Source of the DNA: Pachyseris speciosa
Lineage: Eukaryota; Cnidaria; Anthozoa; Scleractinia; Pachyseridae
DNA length: 64,000 bases
Direction of reading: 5' to 3'
Assembly: GCA_016490735.1 (NCBI GenBank)
Contig: JAEMWC010000667.1
Span: 405,001-469,000 of the forward strand
The position numbers and the translations under genes are program-made. Positions 12,486 to 25,111 of the stretch are shown here, one piece after another (within the stretch, counting starts at the first letter, position 1; the number at the start of each line of letters is the position of its first letter). The notes beneath the pieces are model-generated. The model made no database searches, was not told where the DNA came from, and worked only from the letters and a program-made list of their open reading frames with translations.

Positions 12486-15400
12486 ATGAGAGCTATTGGC
12501 AAAGTGATCAGTGTTAAGGGGACACGCTGCTTCTCCAGTGCTGTTTTTTCCTCCATCTACAACTGCGCCAGTCTAGCATCTGTTTTCCAGATGGTGCCCA
12601 AACCAGCGACTTTTCTAGAGATGTTCTCGGCCCAGAAGGGGTTTTCAGCAGAAATCTCCCCCGAACTGACTGAATTCACTACTCCTTCGCCGAGGTCCAG
12701 CTACAAAAGATTTCTCTCTATAGTTATGAAGGAAAAACTAAATGATGTAAAGTTACCGGATTTATGTTTAGAATTACCGAGTTTTGTTGATCCGGCCGCC
12801 GGGCAGTTGGCGACCAAACCCTGTGAACAATTAATTAATTGCTGTAAAGGTTGCAGTGTTTTTTCACTCTTTGTATGCTTTCAACCTTGGTTGTTTCACG
12901 TGTGAATTCACAACGTGCGATCAGCCAAGAGGAAAATCAAATTTGAGGCTCGCATTGTTTGCTTTACATGACCAAGCAATAGGAAATAATTCTGGTAATA
13001 TTTTTCAAATCCCCCAATATTTCCTCGACTATAATACCATATGATTACAAAGCAAACATTATCTAAAAAAGACTTGTGCGCAGTAAGAGCATGTCGTAAG
13101 CTTAAGTGACACTAATTTCCTCGGCTTTTGCCTTTCTACTGTTGACTGAATGGCGGTATTTCGAGCGAACTTCGCCAAACAAAACCAAAAAGAAAGTTCC
13201 CATTGTGGTTGGCTATCAACACAATGAGATTATTGCCCACGTGCATGAAAAATACATGTGAAATTGAGGATGAAATGAAATTATCGTTAAGTAATCTGTT
13301 GTCTAAGGGTGTTAAGATTTCTCATTTCAAGTGCGTTTGAGCCAGGAAAACAGATTCCGTATTAATTGATTTTTGAATAACTGTAACTTTTTCTAGCAAA
13401 TAATGCACTGTCCATGAATTTAAATTTGACATTAAATGATCTCTTTGAAGTTCACACGGTCTGATTAAGGCCTGCTTGATAAAGCTTGTTTTTAAATCGA
13501 ATGCCTGTGAAAACAAGGTGACAGAAAAATTACTCAACAGAGTCAAACGTAATATGTTTAAATCATTGTTTGTAATTTTTTTTCCTTTACGACGATTTTA
13601 ACAGGTCGCGGAAGAGTTTTCCAATAAGTTGCGATCATTAAGTCTGCTTCTTCCACAACAATTTTCTCTGTAAAGAATGGGGCTTTGAATAAACAGATTT
13701 ACACCTACGCGTGAACTGCTGGTATAGAAAAAGAAGCCGGCTTTTTCCAGAGAGTTCTGAGCAGTTCGCTTACATCATCAAATTTCTCTACAAAACAGTT
13801 ATCCTCTTTAAACCTCAAGAGCGAAGGATGTTCTAGTCGTATTACACGACGAATCTGTTCTTTTAATAGCATGTTTTTCTCCCGTATTCCGTCGTAAGTA
13901 TTCCACCGATTAGCTGCAGATATTACCTCTAGAACAAATATACTGAGGGCCGGAAAAGCGATAAGAAACTATTACTTTTCCGCAACACTGCGTCTCTACG
14001 CCTTCCCATTAAGTTCTATATTTCTTTTGCAAATTAGCGATCTCGTCTTTGCCTATTTGAACTCTAATAAGTTCTCACAGCAGTACAGCATAATTGAAAT
14101 CCTGGCGAATCCATTGTCAAACTTACAGTTCATTGATTTGCCTTGATTGCGGCGACTTCTGTCCGGGAATTAGCATAAAGACGCAAAAAAAATCTAAAGC
14201 CAATAAGGTGGTTATTGTGCGCGCTCGAACACTGGAAAACACAAAATAATGTTTGCTCACGATGAGATTATCTTTTATACAGGTTAAACACGAAAAATAG
14301 TTGTTATAACTCATTTAATTAGGCTTTTCTTTGTCATATGTTAGGCATCTGTCTTTTTCCCAGGAGTTATAAAAATGAAATTCGACGCTTTGCAAACTTC
14401 AAATTGTTGGGAAAAGGTAGAGTTTACCGTCCTACAAATTGCTACATCCAACATAATCTGAGCCCGCAAGTATATCAATTAGGCTGAGTGAAAATCCTTT
14501 ATTCGGAATTTGCTCTGACCAAATACCACCCCTTTTTCTACTTTCATGTGTCGAAATCATAATATCTTAATTTTGACTTCCGTAGAACAATGGCAATTAA
14601 AGGTGTTGTTTTGTTTGTGGTCCATAACGTAGCTTTCACAAATTGAGAAAAATTACTTTCGCAGGTTGGTTTTTTTTTCCCTATCATTCAGCTCTCGAAA
14701 CCCATCACCACTTGGCCGATTACAGTAAAACGGTGACCAAAAATTTCCAAAACAGCACTGGAAGATAAAAATGACCGTAACAGTCTCAAATTTTATGTTT
14801 TTGGATTGCTATGAAGAGGAAATAGCGGTTTTAAATTTGTAATCTATTAAACTTGCTGGCATTGTGACCCTGGGGGCGGGAACGCCTATTTGCGGCCGCG
14901 AAACAGTCAAAGTGAAAAACAAAATAACTTGAAACTGCAGTGTTTGACCGCAAATTAAGCCCAACATCGCGGACAACTTGAGCCAACATATCAAATTAAA
15001 CTGTTACAGATACAACGACGTTACGGATTATCACTTTTACTTTCCAAACCCAAGAAATATAAAACATTCTCATTTCTTTCGTGCCTCAAATAGCACTCAA
15101 CTTGTTTACAAAATAAAATTTAACAGGTACATAACGGGATAACTGAACTTCATGACTTTTCAGATCATATCGATTTTCAACCGCAAATTTGAGGAGAAAA
15201 ATTTTGTTTAATAAGTGAAATTTGAGCCACAATACCTCTTTTTACCTTTCAAGTGGAATTAAGATAAAAGAAACTTGAAATAGCCGAAAAGAGCAAACGC
15301 GCTATCGTCCCAACTTGTACCTTAGGCATGTTCGGACTGGATTTGTCGCCGCCTATTTTCGTATTCAGCTTGCGCATTGGCGGTGGCTTCCGAGACACTC

Positions 15401-18400
15401 GAGGGAGAACCGAAAAGAAAAAAAAACATCTCACGTTCTATTATAAGTCCCAAATAAATCATCAAGGTAAATTAAATAATATTGAGGAAAGTTTCTATAA
15501 CTTTTGTCAATGAACACCAAGGCAACACCTGCGTTAGGAGATTTATTCTCATGGCGAAAATAGCCCGTCAAACTAAACGGAAGTAGAGACTTCAAAGAGT
15601 GATACACAAACAGCGCGAATGGTCGTAATAAAATCAACATAATTTATATCCAATTGACAAGCTAAACTTCGTGTCAGATCCTTAAACTTTAAGGGTCCAG
15701 AAACGAATTAGCTCAGCGTATCAGTGGCAATAAATTATTTATCGCTCGCGGAACAATTGAGTAATTCATCGCCAACTCGATCTGGCCTGTGACGCTCAAT
15801 TCGCCACATAATAGGACTACAGCTGCGACAATTTTCGTTTCCATTTTTTGTGTTCATTCGGTGTGTAATGGGTTTTAAGAGATCTTAACTTCTGACTTGG
15901 GAAGAGAAAAACGACCAAGGCTGTGTAAAAAGTTCCATTGAGTCTACGTTCTGTACTCCGAAGCCATCAAACCAGGTAATTTTTTTTCTCTCTCCGATTT
16001 TTGTTCATTTGTTTGATTTCAACTTCCTTCTCTTTTATTTTCGAGGAACAGTACAAGAATTTTGATTTTTATCTCGCTTTATCTTATCGAGAGGGGATTT
16101 ATTTCAAAGGTGTCAAGAAACCTTTATCTTTTTCTAGCCTTCTCCCACCGTTCAGGATTCTAATTCTTAAAACGGTAGTGAAGGTAGACTTTTTATAACA
16201 TTCGAAAAGAACTGTCTAGCACGTTTATTTTAAAATGTTTGCAAAGACAGCAGTTCTTTGAAAAGGTAGAACTTCGATCTATTTTCCCCAGTAACCTAAA
16301 GCATTCTTTTCCGCACGCAAAAATGTACAAAGAAAGAAATATTACGTTGTCCATTAGAATAAATTATTTTCGATACCTTGTTTGCCCTCACCGCACTTAA
16401 AATACCTAAGAAACAGTACTGTTTCAACTTTATTTTTCTATTTGTTCAGCTAAATCTTCAGTAAGTCAGACGTTATCTATGCTGATGCGCTAATTCGCTC
16501 GTCTTGCCCGCACTGAGGGATAACATTTTCAAATACTAGCTACGCTGGCCTCTTTAAAACGCAAAATGTTTTAACCAAGTAATTTTGCCAACGTCGTTTA
16601 CTTTGGCCATTTTGAGAGATATTAATTTGCCATTTCGCTTTCAGCCGGCAACTAACTAATTACTCCATCTAGTCGCTCTCAACCTGAACTCATGATTAAA
16701 CATTGCAGCATTAATCGTAAACGGTCTTCTGGAAAAACGTGGTATCCGGTTATAAAAGAAAAGTATTCTCTAGCTTGTTTTGCCTTGTCTTCAATGGAAA
16801 AAAGTGAAAATCGAACGTTGAAATCAGCCCGAGAAGACTTAACTAAGTGAAGTCCGTCCGTAAGCCGTAGATAAAAATGCCGGAGCTTTAATTTTAACCT
16901 TCTTGTACACCACGCAAACTACTTTCAACCGCAAACGACGAAGTACGAAGACCTATTATTTTCTTAACTTTCTGTCTGGTTTTCTTTTACTTGGCAGGGC
17001 AAATTGCACCTTAGAATGGCATATCAATATTCGCCTTTATCTCACAGCCTGGCGCAATACCTTCCGCCAGGCTGTAAATTTCTCAGCTGCCACGACGCGC
17101 AAAGCGTACTGCGAAGTTGCTCGACCTGGAGGCTTCCAAACGGGACCATGGTGGCCCCTCTGGGTGGAGAGCTCTACCAAGTCGTGGAGGTTCCAGCAAA
17201 CTGTGACGAGCGATGTTCACTTCACCAGGTTTGTTACATTCAAGCGCTGACATTTGTATTTCAACCGACTCTTGACAGGGTGTGGTGAAGCGTTAAGCGT
17301 CACTTCGCGCCGCTTGGCAGAGTTAAAGCTACATGGGCAAAACGGGCGACTTTTCGGGTTGTTTTACAATCTTTTTTCATTCCGTTCAACTGGAGTTTAA
17401 TTCTAAACTAATAAAACCTCGTTAAGCGAAAAGTGTAATTTTATCATCATCGAGTTAAACCGTCCCTCTCACCGGAATAAAATGGGAACGTTTCAAACAT
17501 TCATTTGCAGAAAATCGGTTTTCGCAGTTGCTTCCGCAGACTCGAGTGATTAAAATGCAATACGTTGTTATTTTTCGTAACCGCCGGGGCGTTTCTTCTC
17601 AGTAGGAGGTTAAAGTTTTTTCTAAGGATTCTTTGTTTCCTGTGGTTTCTGGAAAGATCACTTTTCTTAACGATGTGAACTTGATTTGTGATGATTTACC
17701 TTTAAAACTTCTCCAAAAAAGAACATTCATTTCTTGCGCAAAATGTTCGCAGTCGAATATCGTATAGTCGTGAACGAAAGAAAACGCAATTGCGTTTTAA
17801 CTCATCGACTAAGCGTACGAAAAAAGGAAGGAAATTATTTTGACAAATTCATATGGCGGCAAAAACAGAATTTTGAGCTAAATCGATAGTCCGTGAATTC
17901 AAAAATTCAATGTTTTTCGCTTATCTTAAGACGTGTTGTTCGGTTTTTTCAGTAACACCTGTTTAACCGCTCCAAGATTGAAACCTCGATTCTCTTTAGT
18001 AGATGCCATAGGTTTCTTTGAGTTTTATTTTTGAGAGTTTTGTAACACATCAGGACAATGCGTCTTGACAAACGTGATGGTTTTCCTTTTATGAAATCAG
18101 CTTTCCGCCGGACAATTTGATATAGGTGTATACACTGGGTACAACTGAGACGTTGCTGGCTAACCACAACGGATATTCAACGGCAAACAACATTTCACTT
18201 TTTCCCGACGGACATAAAATAACACCTTGGCATTATAAGAAATTATGTGAACCGTCTTAGAAAGTTTAGCCCTCGGGACAGAAATAATGAGGACTTAATT
18301 TCGGTGGCCAGTAATTAAAGCACAACTTTCGTCAAGCCAGTGTAAACACAAGTGAAATACTGATGGCCAAACACAATGACAGTTTTCTCTTAGTGAAAGG

Positions 18401-21400
18401 AAGCACTAGTTAAGGATGAGAATTTAAATGTGTGTAGTTTTGACTGTTCATGAAAATTTGGCGGCGCCTCAATCCATTTCTTGGGCCTAAGTGTGCATGG
18501 CTGAAATTTCAAACCTACCCATAATAATCGTTCGACAGCTTACACAAGTTAAAGGGAAAAAAATATAGAAAAATTCACTAATTCGAATCATGAAAATAAT
18601 CCGACAGTTTCCGTTTGCACTAAAGAGGTTCAATTGCCAAAATATTACCGCACGTACATAGGACGTAAAAATAATTAAATTTTTACAAATAATGTTGACA
18701 AATGCGATCAAATCCATCTACAGCTGCGATGTTTCGCACACTTTGTAGTTCCTTGCTTTTTATCAGAGTTATATTATCGTTATACAGAAAAAACAAAACT
18801 TTTCAGATTTAAATAAGAGTGGGGTAGGCTCGAATGTGGGTTTCACAAAGAGTGCAATTTTCCGTAAAAATGAACCATTTCAGCAAAACAATCGAACAAG
18901 AATCAACGTGTGAGAATGCTTTTGTGTAGTTTTCCCGTGTACGTGCTTGCCACGACACGTTCTTTTATGATCGATCCAATGGAAACCCACAACTTATAAT
19001 ACTAGTTAGTTTCGCATGGCACATATAGAGCAAATGCTCTTAAAAGCTTTGAAATTTTCTGCTTGCCCCAATTTTTACCGTATTTATTGAAGGCCACTAA
19101 AATCTCCAACAGACACAGAATTATTTCAGTGTAATAGCTGAAACGATTTTACAACACGCGTAATGCAGAGAACTTTTGAACTTTTGTCCAGGCGCAAATT
19201 TGCTGTATTCAAGCATGTAATTTGAATCAAAGAGACCATCGCTCCGCTCGAGAAATCTTAATGTAAATACGGCTTTTGTGAGCACAAGAGAGAAAGTGTA
19301 AGAATGGCCAGTTTCACCTTCAACACTGAGTTTGTACAAAGAGCATGTTAGGAATTTTTCCGTTTAATTTTATCCCAGCGACACGAAACTGCGTTATGTT
19401 ATATGAACAATTATTTTGATACTACGAAATGAAAGAAAATTTGATACAAAATTTTAATTATTAACGTTTTCATTTCATATTTTAGACACTGAAAGTGTCA
19501 AAAACTCTTTAGCTATCTTTATTGAAAGGAGGACACGTGCGAAAGTTTTAGGATTTAATGCCAATTTTTTAAATCACCGCTTTCAGTCAAATTGTTGATA
19601 CAAAACTTTAATAACAGGTATTTTGAATTTGCAATTCTACTGGAAGTGAAAGAGCCAAATATATTTTGCAATCGCATCGACTGTTTCATTTCCAAAGGCT
19701 TCTTTGTCCAAAAGTGGTAAAAGAACTTGAAAATACTACAAAACAAACAGGAACATAGAAAAGAAACTAATCGTTGTTGCTTTTTTTGTTTCACGGAATT
19801 TAGAATATCACCCAACGAATCAAAAGTTAGAACCACCTTGCTTTATACACAGTGACGCAAGGAAGTGTGTGGGCTTTTCGTTGAACAGTCACATTTTCGG
19901 GATTCTTCCGTCTTAGACTCAAAATTAAGAATCACCTTGTACAGCATAACAAGCATCACCAATTTGAATCATTCAGCTTGTGGAAAGCAATAATGGCAGG
20001 AAAGGAAAGTTCTGCTCACTGAATTTCAATTGAAAGGTCACTGAACACTTAACGTTTCATCCACATACTGCAGCACCTGAGCACATAGCCTAAACAAAGG
20101 CAAAGTGCTGTGCATGATAAGATTAATTTCTCAAAGCACAAATGACCAGTACCTTTTCATGTTAACCTGAAGGCCACAGAGACTTGTCTTAAAAAGTGTA
20201 CTTATCCTCTCTTTTCATTATTTCAGTCTCGAGGTTTATCCCCGTCTTCTATGGCCTTGTTAACAGAGAACTCCGTCCTGTTAAGGAACGACTGGCTGCG
20301 CTTTCGACATCTGTCTGAACACGAAGACTCTTCCTGTTTTCCGGAAAGAGTATCAAGGCTGCCTGTTTTTGTAAGAGGTACGTTTCTGTTTCCACTCTTT
20401 TAGATGGATCTTGCAGAGGCTTGGGATACATATGAAGGGCCGCATTACAGAACTACAATTATACGGAATGTTTTTAGTGACATTTGACTAACAACATAAT
20501 TTGATACTTCTTTGCCATCGATTTAAGTTGCGTTTAATTTGCCGGATTCTGGAGTAAAAATACGAAAATCGTTAAAAATTCCTCATTGAAAGTTTCTGGA
20601 GTAAACGAAACAAAAAATGGATCATTAACATTGTGTACCAGTAAAAGTTTGCAGATAACTCTTTAGGAGGTCGATTTTGTCGAATCGAATGTCGCCTAAA
20701 TTTAAGGTACATTTCGCATTCTATAGTTTTCCTAAATTCTGGGTTTAGCCAGGGGGATTACTTCGGTCTTTGGGCGCATTATTGACACTCATATTTACGA
20801 AATATTGAGAACAGGCTCTGCACTGCGCAAAAACAAAAGAAGTTACAAAACTACAGTAACAAACCTTAACCACTGAAGGATTTAATTCCACCCTTTGATC
20901 TGTACTGTTAAATTTAGCGGAAGAATAAAGCCCTTATCTATTTCACTGCGAAACGACTGACCATGCAAGTGGTCATTGAAACAGTATTGCAACATTTATT
21001 TTCGTTAAAGTTTAAAAAATATTTTCAATTATACTGAGACTAGGTTTCATGCATTGAATAACCTGAACTGTTTTGAATAAGAAAAAAAACTAACCTATCT
21101 GATACTTCTGTCTTATGGTAAAATTAAGGATGTATTTTGGATTCGTCTTTGATTTGTTCTTGTACTTTCCTAACAAATTACGAAAACATTTGGAGGAAGG
21201 GAAACAAATTTGTTACCAGTTTATCCGAGCACTGGGGATTTCCAAAGAAACTTATTGTAACATATTTTGACACTGACATTGCTGAAACTGTTGACTTTCT
21301 ATTCTTCTTTCAAACATTTGTAATTGCTTTTCTTTGTTAAGAAACAGAGGCTTCTTTCCGTTTCGGAAATGTTCTTTTAACAGCTTCAAAAGCATCATTA

Positions 21401-23466
21401 TTCAATTTCGGCTCTCATCTTGCTTTTAAGTCGTTGGGAACCGTATTGCTTCGTTTTGTGTTCGAGTAAACCTGGTTTTCTGTCCGTAAGAGAATTCACA
21501 TCCCACTAAACAAGTAAGAACCGGCTTTACAATACTTACGAGTTGCGACATTTCATAATAAAATCACACGGTTTAGACGAACGGAGAAAACTGACATTCA
21601 ACTATCCATGTCATGACTAAATCGGTTAAGATAATTTTATCAGCATCTGCATCTAGCATCTTGACCAATTACGGGAAGAACTTGAAAACTCAGAAGATTA
21701 ACGGCGCAGGCCTTACCAGTTAAATAATTCCGAAGTGTAAAAAAAGACAGCGACTGTCACAGTAGGGCATAGTTAGATGACAAAATACACGAATAAACAG
21801 GTGAAAAAAAAACCCAGTAATTTTGAAAGACTAGTATCAAACACTACTTAAGAAATAAGGATGAAACGTAAGTCAAATCGAAGTGTACCTTGAAATTAAC
21901 CTGCTTTTCTATCCAAATTTTTCTGTCTTAATCTGTAACACAATTGCGAATTATATTTCGAAACTTGCAAAAAGCGAGTAGGGATCGATACAAGTTTCTA
22001 AAGTACGATTTTAAGCGATTAATGAAACTCACATGAATTATTCCTTTAAAGTTCCTAAAAGTAACATTGATGAGTCTTAAGCAAGGGCATATTTCCCTAT
22101 ATTTAACTGAGCTTGTTTCAATAAAACAAGTGAAAAAGTGAAAGCACACTTATTGCTGTGAGATAAGATAATCCCGCGAATTTTCAACGAATTAAAGGTG
22201 AGAAAGAGTTATTTTCAATTTCACACACAAACAAAACCTCTTTCTTTCCGATTAGTTTCAATTGTAAGCATTCGCGTCACACGCTGTCTTTTGTTCAAAA
22301 CAGAAACACAGGTGGCAGAAAAAAAAGACAGAAAAAAACAAACAGTGTAAAAGATTCGCACATTTAACTTAGAATTGTAATCTGACAGACTACTAAACAT
22401 GAAATACGCTGTAAAAGATTGGTTCAAGAAATGAGACAACACCGTAAAATAAAAATTTGCATTTAAAGGCTTAACTTATCACACCAATTTAAGTTTGCAG
22501 GTTATTAAAATAATCTGCCTACTCTCGGCGCGTGAAATATTGTTATTTTATTCCCAGCAAGACAGAACAATTAAACTAATTTTAAGGCGGAAGGCAATGT
22601 CTTCGAAATTGGATTCTTAAAGTAATTTCCACCAGGAAATTAACATCAAACATTAATTCCCAGTGCAAATCATCAACAATAATAAAATCATTAAAGTTGC
22701 ATTAACTTTGATACAATACGCTTATTCAAATACCTTGCGCTTCTCATTGTGTTATAAATTTATTTGTCCCGGTACCGCAGCGCGTTTTTATTTGAGTTTA
22801 ATTGACGAAATCTTTCCTGGTGATTTCTCTAAAATTAACTTTGCTCACCTTCCAGATGGCCCACGCTGCAACTGTCAGCTTTGCGTCACCACCATGTATC
22901 CCGACCGCCTTTACGAGCAGCACTTATCGCAGATGAAGCCGCATGATATGGTTTGCAGGCTCGGCGAGGAAAGATTCTCTCCTTTACTCAACAAACAGAA
23001 AGCTGAACCCACGGACAATCCAGCGGCCTTCCAGTTTACGCTTTCCCTTCCGCCAACATCGACGTCACTTACGTCATCGCAAGAGGAACAAAGAAGGCAA
23101 AAGCAAAAGCGATTTCAGTGCATGCACTGCGAGAAATCGTTCGGAAAATCATCGCATCTTCGGGATCATATCCGAACACACACCGGGGATCGGCCGTTCC
23201 GTTGCCAGTTTTGCAACAAAGCATTCACGCAATACTCGAACTTGAGAACCCACACTCGCATTCACACGGGCGAAAAGCCATTTAAGTGCCACCACTGCAA
23301 CAAAAGCTTCACTCAGGCTGTCACGCTGCGAAGTCACACAAGAACTCACACGGGAGATCGTCCATACCACTGCAAGCGATGCAGCAAATCGTTTGCGTGC
23401 TTTTCGGGTTTAAAGGGTCACCACAGGGTCCACTCAGACGTCGAACAAGATGAACTGGAAATTTGA
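12486..23466 (+). CDS. C2H2 zinc-finger transcription factor, five coding exons
   Basis: Model: exons 12486-12849, 15905-15975, 16998-17228, 20227-20377 and 22856-23466. The phases agree at all four junctions and give 475 codons plus TGA. The last three exons have good acceptors (ttggcag, atttcag, ccttccag) and donors (CAG/GT, GAG/GTACGT). Exon 5 encodes four tandem C2H2 fingers (residues about 361-465), each C-X2-C-X12-H-X3-H, joined by HTGD/EKP-type linkers. A Cys cluster (CNCQLC, about 277-282) precedes a Ser/Pro-rich spacer. Such arrays bind DNA in the nucleus. No PR/SET, KRAB or BTB domain is visible; the N-terminal 270 residues are not recognised. The start follows an in-frame TGA. Exons 1-2 are weaker: a shorter form could begin at ATG 17016, which has a good context (AGAATGG). 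Poly(A) signals follow at 23606 and 23630. Confidence 0.7.
13705..15377 (-). CDS. Unrecognised 166-residue protein, four exons, nested antisense gene
   Basis: Minus-strand exons 15377-15321, 14757-14657, 14231-14127 and 13942-13705 join in phase at all three junctions and give 166 codons plus TAG. Acceptors are ttatcttccag, gtgttttccag and ccggccctcag; donors are AAG/GTACAA, AAA/GTAATT (weakest) and ACT/GTAAGT. The protein starts basic, has a Cys/aromatic patch (CCFGNFWSPFYC, residues 20-31), a charged stretch (RELNDREKK), a hydrophobic segment at about 58-76 that may cross a membrane, a second weaker one at 88-98, and a charged helical C-terminal part. No family recognised. It lies wholly inside intron 1 of the plus-strand zinc-finger gene. 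Evidence is phase agreement and splice consensus only. Confidence 0.5.
15378..15904. promoter_or_regulatory. Likely upstream region of the nested minus-strand gene
   Basis: This lies between the start of the nested gene (15377, minus) and the second coding exon of the zinc-finger gene. An in-frame open extension upstream of 15377 without an ATG suggests that 5' UTR continues there. No defined promoter motif can be named. Confidence 0.25.
17229..20226 (+). other. Intron of zinc-finger gene
   Basis: Begins GTTTGT and ends TTTCAG. A 72-codon minus-strand frame at 17949-18167 is rich in Arg/Lys but lacks splice context; others are shorter. No mobile element recognised. Confidence 0.55.
20378..22855 (+). 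other. Intron of zinc-finger gene
   Basis: Begins GTACGT and ends with a textbook branch/tract/acceptor (attaactttgctcaccttccag). A second donor-like GTAAGAG at 20371 would shift the frame, and only the donor at 20378 keeps the zinc fingers in frame. Nothing else recognised inside. Confidence 0.6.
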
Positions 23467-23605
23467 TAGCTAAGTTTCACATGAAAGAACAGTTTGGCCG
23501 TCAAGTCTGAAGAGACAATATTAATTTAGCAGTCCATGCGAACCTAGGGAAAACAATGTACATAAAATAATCAGATTCACATCGTAGTATTTTGCAAGTC
23601 ATTGA

Positions 23606-23635
23606 AATAAAAAAATAATAATAAAAATCAATAAA
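23606..23635 (+). terminator. Poly(A) signals of the zinc-finger gene
   Basis: Two AATAAA hexamers (23606 and 23630) lie 140-170 bases after the stop codon in an A-rich stretch. Confidence 0.6.
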
Positions 23636-24448
23636 ATCTCATCGAGTGATTTACTCCAATTTTTGCCCGTTTTCTGGGGGTAAATTACATCCAATGAGTC
23701 CGAAATTCAGCAAATGTGCCCCAGCAATTATTAAATTAATTTCAGTAGAACTCAACAAAGAAGGAGTCCCCACTTAAACTGTGCAAACCTTTCATTTCGC
23801 AATAGAACCAAAATCTGTGGGAAACTGACCTAAAACGTTTGAATTATCGTAAAATGTTACCAGGAATATTTACATTAAAATTTCATAATGTAAGTAAACT
23901 TGCCTTTTTATCATTTTGGCAAATTGGAAGGGGTTTGCATGAGCCATTCACAATGAGTCGCGAGAACAGAGCTCTTTAAAAAATTATTACAGGCCACATT
24001 CTCATTTTGAAATTACAAACAGTCAATTGTATAACTCGGAGCACCTTTAACTGTCACTTATGCAATGTAATTCTTCCTTTTGAATCAGCACAGAATAAAA
24101 TCCTTAACATCTATTGTCATGGAATAAAAGCTGCTAATTGGTACTTTCTGTGCAGCTATCATGTGCATTTCCTGAATATTTCCCTCCAGGAGACCTATAG
24201 TCCCTTTTCAGTAATTCCCAATCTGGTGGTCAAAACAATGGTTTTTCTCTCTCATGAGAGAAGCAAACCTTTCAAATGCAAAACAATCTTATTGCTCTGC
24301 CTTCCACATTGGCCAAATGTTTCAAATTTCTCTTAAGATTTTTTCTACAAAATGCTGAATATCTGAGAATATCTATGATTGCCTAGATAGATCTCAGAAG
24401 GACCAGAAGGTAAGATGCGGATGTTCGTGCGGATACTGCACTTTTGTA
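23636..24448. other. No firm feature between the zinc-finger and microprotein genes
   Basis: A 109-codon plus-strand frame (24007-24336) has no family motif. A donor-like AAG/GTAAGATG at 24403 has only a very short possible exon before it. I call nothing. Confidence 0.3.
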
Positions 24449-25039
24449 TCACGCTGCCAAAATATGGCCGTTCCTTTCTAGGTTCTCCATAAACAAAAAT
24501 ATATCACTGAAATAATTAGTCGTAGTGGATAGCATGTGAATTTAATCCAAAAAATAGACTGTCTACAAGTTTTCAAGTTTCAAGAGAAAAAATATAAATA
24601 TATTGGTTCGATCGTCATTGCGTCACGCAACTATTTTGATCGTCACGCAACATCTTTTCACCCGTGGAATGCCAGTTCAACGCAAATGATTTAAAAGTCT
24701 ATATTCATCTGTTGTTGGTGCAAATTCAGCTGCCACAGTAAAACATGATAATTGTAAGCCAGTGCATCCTAATCAGCTGACCTCCAGATATGTAGCCAGC
24801 AGCTAGACTCCCAACATTACAATTTTAGTTACTTAGTCACAAAATCACATCGCAGCAGCTCGTAAGGTTTCCAAACCGACGGTAAAACCGCAGACTTACC
24901 TCGTGAACGAAATCCCCTTCGTTTTGGAGACATAGTTAGATAGCACTTACTTGGCCTTTAGGAAAGCGTAAGAAATGGCTACAACGAAAGATAACAAACC
25001 TATGGCAATATTAGACCGATCCAAGGTTATCGACGCCAT
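24449..25039 (-). CDS. Possible 48-residue single-pass membrane microprotein, two exons
   Basis: Exon 1 (25039-24951) starts at an ATG with A at -3 and G at +4 and ends at a strong donor (CCAA/GTAAGTGC). Exon 2 (24506-24449) follows an acceptor ttatttcag, keeps phase and ends in TGA. The product begins MASITLDRSN, then has a clear hydrophobic helix at about residues 12-27 (IAIGLLSFVVAISYAFL), then a short charged tail. A second donor-like GTAAGT at about 24890 would place a stop in frame. Upstream (25040-25111) is GC- and CpG-rich, as expected of a promoter. No family recognised; exon 2 may be chance. Confidence 0.4.
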
Positions 25040-25111
25040 TTTGTAAAGGGTGCAAAGCCACTGGGGCGAGCGCGCGGCCAAACTAATGGCGGCGATTTAA
25101 AAATGCATTGA
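25040..25111. promoter_or_regulatory. CpG-rich divergent promoter candidate
   Basis: Contains 'ggggcgagcgcgcggcc' and 'atggcggcg' in otherwise AT-rich DNA, and separates the minus-strand start at 25039 from the plus-strand MPKH-type start at 25112. Confidence 0.35.

Noticed and set aside
16998..17228. Direct joining of exon 12486-12849 to this exon
   Set aside because: The phase would create a stop after five codons; the small exon at 15905-15975 restores phase.
12486..23466. PRDM-type (PR/SET) identity for the zinc-finger gene
   Set aside because: No PR/SET signature is visible in the 270 residues before the fingers.
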